Below, in pieces: positions 38,400 through 46,825 of a stretch of 64,000 bases of DNA. Below the pieces are notes generated by a model, which was not told the DNA's origin, ran no database searches, and saw only the letters and a program-made list of their open reading frames with translations. The first letter of the stretch is position 1, and the number at the start of each line of letters is the position of its first letter. A program made the position numbers and the translations under genes. Origin of the DNA: CBDHCC01 sp965261015 (GTDB lineage: Bacteria > Pseudomonadota > Alphaproteobacteria > Sphingomonadales > Sphingomonadaceae); contig CBDHCC010000001.1 in NCBI GenBank assembly GCA_965261015.1, positions 124,001-188,000 on the forward strand, read 5' to 3'.

Positions 38400-39665
38400 C
38401 TGAGCCTGATCGTCGCCAAGTTCGGAGGCACGTCGATGGCGGGGACCGAGCGCATCCGCGCGGTCGCCGGCCTGGTCGCCCGCCAGCGCGCGCGCGGATC
38501 GCGCGTGGCGGTCGTCGTGTCGGCGATGGCGGGCGACACCGACCGGCTGGTCGGCTTTCACCGCGAGGCCGCGGCGATCGGCGACACGGCCGAATATGAC
38601 GTGGTGGTGTCGGCGGGCGAGCAGATCACGGCGGGGCTGCTGGCGACCGCGCTGATCGGCCTGGGCGTGCCCGCGCGTTCCTGGCTGGGATGGCAGCTGC
38701 CGGTCCGCACGGCGGGTCCGCACGGCCGCGCGAAAGTGACGGCGATCGACGTGGATGCCCTCAAAGCTTCCCTCGACGACGGCGTCGTCGCGGTGGTGCC
38801 GGGGTTCCAGGGCGTGGGCGAGGACGGCCGCATCACCACGCTGGGCCGCGGCGGATCCGACACCAGCGCCGTCGCGCTTGCCGCCGCGCTGGGGGCAGAC
38901 CGATGCGACATCTACACCGACGTCGACGGCGTCTACACCACCGACCCGCGCATCGTGGCGCGCGCGCGCAAGTTGGAGCGCGTGACCTATGAGGAGATGC
39001 TGGAGCTTGCCTCCGTCGGAGCAAAGGTGCTCCAGACGCGCTCGGTGGGCCTCGCCATGAAGGAGGGAGTGCGCGTGCAGGTGCTCTCCTCCTTCACGGG
39101 CGCCGACGCGCCGCCGGCCGACGATCGGCCGGGCACGATGATCGTTGGCGACGACGACCTGACGGACTGGAAGGGGAGAGACGACGTGGAACGCCAGCGG
39201 ATCACCGGCATCGCGCACGACAAGAACGAGGCGCTCGTGAACCTGATCGACGTGCCCGAACGGCCGGGTTCGGCGGCGTCCATCTTCACGCCGCTCGCCG
39301 ACGCCCACATCAACGTGGACATGATCGTGCAGACGCCGACGCGGGGCGACGCGCTCACCGACATGATGTTCACCGTGCCGCGCGTGGACCTGGCCCGCAC
39401 GCTGGAGCTTGTCGAGGCGAACCGGCCCAGCATCGGTTATGACCGGCTGACCCACGACGACCACATCGCCAAGGTGAGCGTGGTGGGCGTCGCCATGCGG
39501 TCGAACGCCGGGGTGGCGTCGACCATGTTCGAGACGCTGGCGGGCCGCGGCATCAACGTGCTGGCGGTCTCCACCAGCGAGATCAAGGTGAGCGTGGTGA
39601 TCGACGAGGACGAGACGGAACTGGCCGTCCGCATGCTCCACACCGCCTACGGGCTCGACGCGTGA
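38400..39665 (+). CDS. lysC: Aspartate kinase, apparently initiated at CTG
   Basis: 421 residues from CTG at 38400. The essential KFGGTS motif (Lys7) is at the very N terminus, GRGGSDTSAVALA forms the nucleotide/Asp site, and two ACT regulatory domains occupy the last 150 residues. The first ATG in frame (38436) would remove KFGGTS. Between the in-frame TAA at 38352 and that motif there is no ATG, GTG or TTG, only CTG at 38400 and 38406, with GGGAG about eight bases before the first. The enzyme starts the Lys/Thr/Met pathway and is usually feedback-inhibited through the ACT domains. Confidence 0.9.
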   Translation: MSLIVAKFGGTSMAGTERIRAVAGLVARQRARGSRVAVVVSAMAGDTDRLVGFHREAAAIGDTAEYDVVVSAGEQITAGLLATALIGLGVPARSWLGWQLPVRTAGPHGRAKVTAIDVDALKASLDDGVVAVVPGFQGVGEDGRITTLGRGGSDTSAVALAAALGADRCDIYTDVDGVYTTDPRIVARARKLERVTYEEMLELASVGAKVLQTRSVGLAMKEGVRVQVLSSFTGADAPPADDRPGTMIVGDDDLTDWKGRDDVERQRITGIAHDKNEALVNLIDVPERPGSAASIFTPLADAHINVDMIVQTPTRGDALTDMMFTVPRVDLARTLELVEANRPSIGYDRLTHDDHIAKVSVVGVAMRSNAGVASTMFETLAGRGINVLAVSTSEIKVSVVIDEDETELAVRMLHTAYGLDA

Positions 39666-40729
39666 GCGGGGTGGTGAGCGGTTCCGGGCGCCTGGCCGAC
39701 CTGATGCGGCGCGGCACCGACTTCCTGGGCTGCGAGGTCGCGGTGATGTGCGGCGCGATGAGCTGGGTGTCGGAACGCACGCTGGTGTCCGCCATCTCGA
39801 ACGCCGGCGGCTTCGGCGTGATCGCCTGCGGCGCCATGACGCCCGAACTGCTGGACGCGGAGATCGCGGCGACGGCGGAGCGCACGGACAAGCCCTTCGG
39901 CGTCAACCTGATCACCATGCACCCGCAGCTGACCGATCTGATCGCGGTCTGCGGCCGGCACCGGGTCGGCCATGTCGTGCTGGCCGGCGGACTGCCGCCC
40001 AAGGGCGCGCTGGAAGCGATCAAGGCCACCGGGGCCAAGGTCATCGCCTTCGCGCCCGCGCTCAGCCTCGCCAAGAAGCTGATGCGATCGGACGTCGACG
40101 CGCTGGTGATCGAGGGGATGGAGGCCGGCGGGCACATCGGGCCGGTGTCCACCAACGTGCTGGCGCAGGAGATCCTGCCGGAGGTCGCCGCCGACGTGCC
40201 GGTCTTCGTGGCCGGCGGCATCGGGCGGGGCGAGGCGATCGCGGCCTATCTGGAGATGGGGGCCGCCGGCGTGCAGCTGGGCACGCGCTTCGTGTGCGCC
40301 ACCGAATCGATCGCGCACGCGAACTTCAAGCGCGCGTTCCTGCGCGCGTCGGCCCGCGACGCCGTGGCGACGGTGCAGGTCGACTCCCGCTTGCCGGTGA
40401 TCCCCGTGCGCGCCCTCAAGAACGCCGGCACCAGCTTGTTCAGCGACCATCAACGCACCGTCGCACAACGGTTGGACACGGGAGAGGTGGCGATGGCCGA
40501 GGCGCAGCTTCAGATCGAACATTATTGGGCCGGCGCGCTGCGCCGCGCGGTGGTGGACGGCGATGTGGAGCACGGATCGCTGATGGCGGGGCAATCGGTC
40601 GGAATGGTCACCCGGGAGGAACCGGTGGCGGACATTCTGGCCCAACTCGTCGCGCAGGCCGCCGTCGCGCTTGACGCCAGAACGCCCGGGACGGCACACA
40701 TACGGGCAAAGGAGACATCCGACACGTGA
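39662..40729 (+). CDS. Nitronate monooxygenase/FabK-like FMN oxidoreductase
   Basis: 355 residues, TIM barrel. AVMCGAMSWVS, ISNAGGFGVIACG, EGMEAGGHIG and VFVAGGIGRGEA are the FMN- and phosphate-binding blocks of the 2-nitropropane dioxygenase family. The group includes nitronate monooxygenases and FabK-type enoyl-ACP reductases, and the sequence alone does not separate the two. A GTG start overlaps the lysC stop by four bases, and the next gene begins the same way, so lysC, this gene and the lipoprotein form one coupled unit. Confidence 0.85.
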   Translation: MSGVVSGSGRLADLMRRGTDFLGCEVAVMCGAMSWVSERTLVSAISNAGGFGVIACGAMTPELLDAEIAATAERTDKPFGVNLITMHPQLTDLIAVCGRHRVGHVVLAGGLPPKGALEAIKATGAKVIAFAPALSLAKKLMRSDVDALVIEGMEAGGHIGPVSTNVLAQEILPEVAADVPVFVAGGIGRGEAIAAYLEMGAAGVQLGTRFVCATESIAHANFKRAFLRASARDAVATVQVDSRLPVIPVRALKNAGTSLFSDHQRTVAQRLDTGEVAMAEAQLQIEHYWAGALRRAVVDGDVEHGSLMAGQSVGMVTREEPVADILAQLVAQAAVALDARTPGTAHIRAKETSDT

Positions 40730-41496
40730 ACACGCGCACCCTTCTCGTAAGCGCGATGGCGACCACCGCCCTTGCCGGCTGCGCGACCAAGCCGCTGCCG
40801 CCGGCCCCCGTGCGCGTCGCGCCCCCGCCGCTCGTCGCACCGCCACGACCCGCCGGCCCGTCCGGCACGGCCGCGACCTTCGCCACCCCGCCGCGCGACA
40901 GCTATGGCAAGTACCAGACGCCGAACACAGGCCTGCCGACGGAAGAGGCGCTGTGGCACCTTCGCATGGGCCTGAACGTCGCGGCCCTGTCGTGCCTGGA
41001 CGCGACCGACAGCGTGAACGCGGCCTACGGCAATTTCCTGACGCTCCACAAATCGCGTCTGGCGCGGGCGAACACGGCGATGGACGCCCTGTGGGTGGAG
41101 CGCACCAGCCGGTCGGACGCCAAGACGGCGCGCGACAGCCATTCCGTCGACATCTACAACTTCTTCGCCCTGCCGATGGTCACGCCCGCCTTTTGCGCGG
41201 CGGCCACCCGCGTGCTGACGACCGCGAACGCCACGCCGTCCGACCAGCTGGACGGCTATGCCACGGTCGGCCTGGCCGAGATCGAGGTGCCGTTCACCGA
41301 CTTCTTCGCCAGCTACGATCAGTACAAGCTGGCGGCGGCGGAATGGGACCGGCTGTACGGCACGGCTCAGCCGGTTCAGTACGGCGCCAGCGTGTCGAAC
41401 CCGACGCAGACGGTGTTCCAGTCGCGCGAGGTCACTTACGATCCCGCCACCAACCAGCCGGTGAGCGCGTCGCCCCCGCCCAGTCCCGGCGGCTGA
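40726..41496 (+). CDS. Predicted lipoprotein of unknown function
   Basis: 256 residues. Lipobox Ala-Leu-Ala-Gly-Cys with Cys at residue 19, followed by a Pro-rich linker of about 35 residues that could span part of the periplasm. The globular part is Ala-rich and contains LPTEEALWHLRMGLNVAALSC. It ends in a Pro/Ser tail. I do not recognise a domain. GTG overlaps the upstream stop by four bases, which is why this start is chosen. Confidence 0.8.
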   Translation: MNTRTLLVSAMATTALAGCATKPLPPAPVRVAPPPLVAPPRPAGPSGTAATFATPPRDSYGKYQTPNTGLPTEEALWHLRMGLNVAALSCLDATDSVNAAYGNFLTLHKSRLARANTAMDALWVERTSRSDAKTARDSHSVDIYNFFALPMVTPAFCAAATRVLTTANATPSDQLDGYATVGLAEIEVPFTDFFASYDQYKLAAAEWDRLYGTAQPVQYGASVSNPTQTVFQSREVTYDPATNQPVSASPPPSPGG

Positions 41497-41566
41497 GCGC
41501 CCGACCGGCGGGGTGGGCGGACGCCGGCCCCCTCGCCCCCATCCGGGTGATCTGATAGCGTCGGGC

Positions 41567-43867
41567 ATGGCATCGGTCAGCCCACCCCTGCCGGACAGCG
41601 CCGGTCGCACCGCAGCCCGGTCCGCGCGCACGATCCTGACCGCCATGCACGATGTGATGGCCTCGTCCGCCGCGGCGCAAGCGAAGCTGAACACGGTCGT
41701 CGATATCATCGCCGACGGCTTGGACAGCGAAGTCTGCTCCATCTACCTGCTGCGCGAAGGGCTGCTGGAACTCTACGCGACGCACGGCCTGGCGCAGGAG
41801 GCGGTGCACGTCACGACGCTGGCGCTTGGCGAAGGGCTGGTCGGCACCATCGCCGGAGAGGTGGAGACGCTCAACCTGGCCGAGGCGGCGGGCCATCCGG
41901 ATTTCGCCCACCGGCCGGAAACGGGCGAGGACCTGTTCCATAGCTTCGCCGGCGTGCCGATCGTGCGGCGCGGCCAGGCGGTGGGCGTGCTGTCCGTGCA
42001 GCACCGCGAGCCTCGGCGTTACGAAGAGGTCGAGATCGAGGCGCTGCAGACGGTCGCCATGGTGCTGGCCGAACTGATCAGCAACGCGCAGCTGATCGAC
42101 GCGGACGCCGGTCGCGGGCTCGTGGCCACGGGGCCGGTCACGCTGACCGGCCAGCCGCTGGTGGCTGGCATGGCGGCCGGCGTGGCGGTTTACCACCAGC
42201 CGCGCGTCACGGTCGAACACACCATGGCCGACGATCCGGAGGCCGAACGCCAGCGCGTGCAGACCGCGTTCGACCGGATGCGCGAGCAGATCGAGCGGAT
42301 CACGCGAGAGGCGGAGTTCGGCACGGGCGGCGAACAGGCCGACGTGCTCGCCACCTACAAGATGTTCGCCTATGACGAGGGCTGGATCCGCCGCATCGAG
42401 GAGGCGATCGCCAGCGGCCTGACGGCGGAGGCGGCGATCGAGCGGGTGCAGCAGCGCACGCGGATGCGGATGCGCCGGATCGACGATTCCCTGCTGGCCG
42501 AGCGGATGCACGACCTTGAGGACCTGTCGAACCGGCTGCTTCGGATCGTCTCCGGGCAGATGGGCACGGCGGCGCAGTTCGGCCTGCGGCGCGACACCAT
42601 CCTGATCGCCCGCAATCTCGGCCCGGCCGAACTGCTGGAATATGACCGCCGGCGGCTGAAGGGCGTGGTGCTGGAAGAAGGGTCGCTGACCGCCCACGTC
42701 ACCATCGTGGCGCGCGCGATGGGCGTGCCGATGCTGGGGCGCGTGCGCGGGGTGCGCGCGGCGGTGCGGGACGGGGACGCGGTGCTGCTGGACGCGGGCG
42801 AGAAGACCGCGCTCGTCCGTCCGGCCGCGTCGGTGGCCGACGCGTTCGCCGACCGCCGCGCGCTCCTCGACCGGCGGCGCGTGGCGCTCGATTCGCTCCG
42901 CGACGCCCAGCCGGTGACGCGCGACGGCACCCGCATCACGGTGATGGTGAATGCGGGCCTGCGCCAGGACGTGAACGCGGCCACCCTGACGGGCGCGGAC
43001 GGCGTGGGCCTGTTCCGCACCGAGTTCCAGTTCCTGGTGTCGGCCACCATGCCCCAGCGCGAGCGGCAGCAGCGCTTGTACCGGGAGGTGATGGACGCCG
43101 CCGATCCCAAGCCGGTGGTGTTCCGCACCGTCGACATCGGCGGCGACAAGGCGCTCCCGTACATGAAGGCGGAGGACATCGAGGCGGAGAACCCGGCGAT
43201 GGGCTGGCGCGCGGTGCGCGTGTCGCTGGAGCGTGCCGGGCTGATGAAGGCGCAGGCGCGCGCGCTCCTGGAGGCGGCGGCCGGGCGCACGCTTCACGTC
43301 ATGTTCCCAATGATTTCCGAACCCTGGGAGTTCGACGAGGCGCGCGCGCTCTTCGAGGATCAGGCGACCTTCCTGCGCGCGCGCCGCCGGCCGATCGCGA
43401 CCGCAATCCGCTATGGCGCGATGCTGGAGGTGCCGGCGCTCGCCGAGATGCTGGACGTCCTGCTGCCGCGGCTCGACTTCCTGTCGGTCGGCACGAACGA
43501 CCTGACGCAGTTCCTGCTCGCGGCCGACCGCGCGCATCCCAAGCTGGCGGAGCGCTATGACTGGTTGTCGCCCGCCGTGCTGCGCTTCCTGCGCCGCGTC
43601 GCGCGCGCGGTGGACGGCTCGGGCGTGGACCTGACGGTCTGCGGCGAGATGGGTGGCCGACCGCTGGAGGCGATGGCGTTGATCGGGCTGGGCTATCGGC
43701 GGCTGTCGATCACTCCGGCCGCGGTGGCGGCGATCAAGGCCGCGATCCGCTCCGTCGACTTGGCGGCGCTCTCCGCCGAGATGGAGCGGCTGGTCGATCG
43801 GGGAGAGCCCGGCGTGCGGCCCGCCCTGTCGGCGTGGCTGACGGCGCAGGGGTGCGAATGGGCGTGA
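41567..43867 (+). CDS. ptsP: PEP-protein phosphotransferase PtsP (nitrogen PTS enzyme I)
   Basis: 766 residues: an N-terminal GAF domain (about 15-180), the enzyme I N domain, the phospho-His swivel with His377 in GSLTAHVTIVAR, and the C-terminal PEP-binding barrel with GLFRTEFQFL, VFRTVDIGGDK and CGEMGGRP. It passes phosphate from PEP to NPr and on to EIIA-Ntr, a regulatory route sensing nitrogen and carbon balance. The GAF domain distinguishes it from the sugar PTS enzyme I. The start at 41567 lacks a strong ribosome site; a frame extension to 41513 is less likely. Confidence 0.94.
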   Translation: MASVSPPLPDSAGRTAARSARTILTAMHDVMASSAAAQAKLNTVVDIIADGLDSEVCSIYLLREGLLELYATHGLAQEAVHVTTLALGEGLVGTIAGEVETLNLAEAAGHPDFAHRPETGEDLFHSFAGVPIVRRGQAVGVLSVQHREPRRYEEVEIEALQTVAMVLAELISNAQLIDADAGRGLVATGPVTLTGQPLVAGMAAGVAVYHQPRVTVEHTMADDPEAERQRVQTAFDRMREQIERITREAEFGTGGEQADVLATYKMFAYDEGWIRRIEEAIASGLTAEAAIERVQQRTRMRMRRIDDSLLAERMHDLEDLSNRLLRIVSGQMGTAAQFGLRRDTILIARNLGPAELLEYDRRRLKGVVLEEGSLTAHVTIVARAMGVPMLGRVRGVRAAVRDGDAVLLDAGEKTALVRPAASVADAFADRRALLDRRRVALDSLRDAQPVTRDGTRITVMVNAGLRQDVNAATLTGADGVGLFRTEFQFLVSATMPQRERQQRLYREVMDAADPKPVVFRTVDIGGDKALPYMKAEDIEAENPAMGWRAVRVSLERAGLMKAQARALLEAAAGRTLHVMFPMISEPWEFDEARALFEDQATFLRARRRPIATAIRYGAMLEVPALAEMLDVLLPRLDFLSVGTNDLTQFLLAADRAHPKLAERYDWLSPAVLRFLRRVARAVDGSGVDLTVCGEMGGRPLEAMALIGLGYRRLSITPAAVAAIKAAIRSVDLAALSAEMERLVDRGEPGVRPALSAWLTAQGCEWA

Positions 43868-44005
43868 GGGCGCGCCGGCCGCGGCCCGCGGCGGTGGTTT
43901 GACACCCGTCCGGTTTTCGCCGCACAGTCGCGGCTCGCCGCGGCGGCAACGGCACGAGCAGACGGTCGTCCGCCCGGCGCGACCCAGGCAACGCTCGGAG
44001 GCGGG

Positions 44006-44803
44006 ATGACGGACGACATGGCGGACCCGGACGACCTCCACCCCACGCCCGTCGGCGCCCGGCTGGCGAGCGCGCGCGAGGCCTCCGGTCGCGACCTGAA
44101 CGAGATCGCGCTCGCGACCCGCATCCCATTGCGCCACCTGACCGCGATCGAGGCCGGCGATTTCGCCGCGCTGCCATCCCCCACCTACGCGGTCGGGTTC
44201 GTCCGCGCTTACGCCCGCATTGTCGGCCTGGACGAAGTGGCGCTGGCCGCGCAGGTCCGCGAAGAGATGGACCTGCCGTCGCGCCACGTGCTCAGCCCCG
44301 CCGGCGTCGGCTCCACCGCCCTGCCGGAACCCCGACGCATCCCGCCGCGCGCCTTTGCCTGGACGGCGGCGGCCCTGGCGGTGGTGCTGGTGGTGGCCTT
44401 CGCCGTCTGGCGCGCCAATCTGGACGATCCGGTGCCGTTGATCGCCAGCGGGGATCCGACGCGCGCACCGGTGGCGGCCGTGACCCGGCCCGCCGTCGCC
44501 CCCGCCGCCGCCGCGACCGGTCCCGTCGTCTTGACCGCGACCGACGAGGTCTGGGTGCGGGTGCGCGACGGTGCCGGGGCCACTCTCGTCTCCCGCACGC
44601 TGCAGCCTGGCGAACGGTTCGAGGTGCCCGCGCAGGCGGCCGATCCGTCGGTGACCGTCGGCCGGCCGGAAGCGTTGACCGTGACCGTGGGCGGACAGGA
44701 AGTGGCGCCGCTGGGCCCCGCCGGTCGGCCGGTCAGCGACGCGTCCCTCGTCCCCGCCGCGCTGACCGCCGCGCGCACAAGCTCAGCGGCGCCCGGCGCT
44801 TAA
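44006..44803 (+). CDS. RodZ-like helix-turn-helix membrane protein (DUF4115)
   Basis: 265 residues. A cytoplasmic HTH (VGARLASAREASGRDLNEIA, then IPLRHLTAIEAGDF) spans about residues 15-75, followed by a basic linker, one transmembrane helix (about 115-137) and a periplasmic part ending in the DUF4115 pattern (LTATDEVWVRV, LQPGERFEV). RodZ links MreB filaments to the cell-wall machinery. The gene is 138 bases after ptsP with GGAGGCGGG just before the ATG. Confidence 0.85.
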   Translation: MTDDMADPDDLHPTPVGARLASAREASGRDLNEIALATRIPLRHLTAIEAGDFAALPSPTYAVGFVRAYARIVGLDEVALAAQVREEMDLPSRHVLSPAGVGSTALPEPRRIPPRAFAWTAAALAVVLVVAFAVWRANLDDPVPLIASGDPTRAPVAAVTRPAVAPAAAATGPVVLTATDEVWVRVRDGAGATLVSRTLQPGERFEVPAQAADPSVTVGRPEALTVTVGGQEVAPLGPAGRPVSDASLVPAALTAARTSSAAPGA

Positions 44804-44840
44804 TCCGCCGGTCAGGCGACCGCGCCCAAGGAACCTGCCC

Positions 44841-45809
44841 ATGCCCACGCGTCTCGCCCGCTTCGTCCTCGCCGCGCTATTGCCCGCAGTGGCGCTCTCC
44901 GCCCCCCTGGCGGCCCAGGATTCGGACCTGGCCCTCCGGGTCAAGCGCCTGGAGCAGCAGGTCCGCGCCCTTCAGCGCTCCGTGTTCCCGAACAGCGGCG
45001 GCGAGTTTTTCGCGCCCGAAATCGCGCCCGGACAGCCCGCCGCGACGCCCGCCGGCACGCCCGCCTCTTCCGCGCTCGCCGACGCGCAATCGCGCCTGAC
45101 CGCGCTGGAGGGGCAGGTGGCGCAGCTGACCGATCAGACGGAGCGCGCGACCTACACGCTGGGCCAGCTGGAGAGTCGCTTCGCGGCCCTGGAGGCGCGG
45201 CTGGCGACGGTGGAGGGGCGCCTGGCGGCTCCCGCCGGAGGTGCCGCCCCCGCCGCGCGGCCCGCGGACGACGGGATCGGCTCCGAAAGCGAGGGCGTGG
45301 CCGCGCCGACGCCCGCGACCCCGACGCCGGCCGCCGCCCTGCCCGGCGCGAGCGCCGCGCGCGCGGCTCGCCTGGCGGCGGTGGAGCGCCCGAGCACGGC
45401 GGACACGGCGGACGACCGCTATGTCTATGGCTATCGGCTCTGGTCGGCCAATCTGTACCCCGAAGCGCGCGCCGAACTGGCGAAGGTGGTCACCGGATCG
45501 CCCAAGCACCGGCGCGCCAGCTGGGCGCAGAACCTGATCGGCCGGGCTTATATGGACGAAGGCCTCGCCACCCGGAACAACGCGCTGCTCACCAAGGCGG
45601 CCGAGGCGTTCTTCGACAATTACCAGACCTTTCAGGACGGGGAGCGGGCGCCCGACAGCCTGTATTATCTCGGCCGCACGCTGATGGCGCTGAAGGAAAA
45701 GGCCCGGGCCTGCGACGCCTACGGCGCGTTCGACGAGGTGTACGGGTCCGTCGCCACGTCCAACCTGAAAGCCATGGTCCGGCAGGGGCAGAAGGACGCC
45801 GGCTGCTGA
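44841..45809 (+). CDS. cpoB: Tol-Pal-associated periplasmic TPR protein CpoB/YbgF
   Basis: 322 residues: a signal peptide to Pro-Leu-Ala-Ala-Gln, a coiled-coil stretch (LALRVKRLEQQVRALQRSV and a second segment near residues 75-130), an Ala/Pro linker, and C-terminal TPR repeats (YGYRLWSANLYPEA, then PDSLYYLGRTLMAL and ARACDAY). YbgF/CpoB links outer-membrane constriction with peptidoglycan synthesis. It normally follows pal; here tol-pal genes are not in the window, but tilS follows directly as in many alphaproteobacteria. Confidence 0.88.
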   Translation: MPTRLARFVLAALLPAVALSAPLAAQDSDLALRVKRLEQQVRALQRSVFPNSGGEFFAPEIAPGQPAATPAGTPASSALADAQSRLTALEGQVAQLTDQTERATYTLGQLESRFAALEARLATVEGRLAAPAGGAAPAARPADDGIGSESEGVAAPTPATPTPAAALPGASAARAARLAAVERPSTADTADDRYVYGYRLWSANLYPEARAELAKVVTGSPKHRRASWAQNLIGRAYMDEGLATRNNALLTKAAEAFFDNYQTFQDGERAPDSLYYLGRTLMALKEKARACDAYGAFDEVYGSVATSNLKAMVRQGQKDAGC

Positions 45810-46825
45810 CGACGGAGGTCGCCACCCGCTTCGCGGTCGCGCTCGACCGCCTGGTGCCCGAAGGGGAGGCGCTGGGGCTGGCGGTGTCGGGCGGCGGGGA
45901 CAGCCTGGGCCTGCTTCGCCTGATGCTGGACCGCGGTCGCAACCCGGTGCGCGTCGCCACGGTCGACCATCGGCTGCGCGCGGGGTCCGCCGAAGAGGCC
46001 GCGGACGTGGCCGCCCTGTGCGCGCGGGCCGGGGTGCCGCACGCGACCCTGGTGCCGGACCAGCCGATCGGTGACCGCAACATTCAGGCGGCCGCCAGGC
46101 GCGCCCGCTATCGCGCGCTCGCCCGCTGGGCCGACGCGGCCGGCCTTCGCCGGGTCGCGACCGGCCATCAGTGCGACGACCAGGCCGAAACGCTGGTCCT
46201 GCGCCTGTTGCGCGGCAGCGGGCTGCACGGCCTGTCGGGGGTGCGAGAGACGCAGCGGCTCGACTGGCCCGACGCGCCATCGCTCCTGCTGGTCCGCCCC
46301 TGCCTGGGGCTGCGCCGGTCCGAACTGGACCGGGCCGCGCGCGCGGCCGGATGGCCGGTGACCGACGATCCGGCCAACCGGGACGACCGCCACGATCGCG
46401 CGCGGCTCCGCAAGTGGCTGCCCGAACCGGCGGCCCCGGCGCTCGCCCGGTCGGCGCGCGCGCTGGCGGAGGCGGGCGAGGCGCTGGCCTGGGCGGAGGA
46501 GCGTGCCGCCGAGCGCGCGCTGCGACGCGAGGCGGGCCGGGTCACGATCGCGCCCGCCGGACTGCCGCCGGCGCTGGCCCGGTCGCTCCTGCTGCGCGGC
46601 GTCGCGGCGCTGTGTCCCGGCGCGCCACCGCCGACCGGGCCGGAGGGCGACCGGCTCCTGGCGCGACTGGTCGATGGCGGGGTCGCGACACTGCGCGGAC
46701 TGCGCTTCGCCGGCGGGCCGACCTGGACGATCACCCGCGCGCCGCCCGCCCGTCAACGCGATTGCAAGGCGGCGGCCGCACCCTATCTTGCAGACACCCA
46801 CCGACCACCGGACCCTGCCGCATGA
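45806..46825 (+). CDS. tilS: tRNA(Ile)-lysidine synthase TilS
   Basis: 339 residues if started at CTG 45806. PP-loop SGGGDS, then VDHRLR, GHQCDDQAET and the ARR-RY block are diagnostic. The enzyme attaches lysine to C34 of tRNA-Ile(CAU) so that it reads AUA. Start problem: no ATG, GTG or TTG precedes the normal N-terminal helix. The CTG overlaps the cpoB stop as CTGA and has AGAAGGA about nine bases upstream. The first conventional start, GTG at 45854, leaves only 12 residues before SGGGDS and has no ribosome site. The TGA overlaps the ftsH ATG. Confidence 0.88.
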   Translation: MTTEVATRFAVALDRLVPEGEALGLAVSGGGDSLGLLRLMLDRGRNPVRVATVDHRLRAGSAEEAADVAALCARAGVPHATLVPDQPIGDRNIQAAARRARYRALARWADAAGLRRVATGHQCDDQAETLVLRLLRGSGLHGLSGVRETQRLDWPDAPSLLLVRPCLGLRRSELDRAARAAGWPVTDDPANRDDRHDRARLRKWLPEPAAPALARSARALAEAGEALAWAEERAAERALRREAGRVTIAPAGLPPALARSLLLRGVAALCPGAPPPTGPEGDRLLARLVDGGVATLRGLRFAGGPTWTITRAPPARQRDCKAAAAPYLADTHRPPDPAA

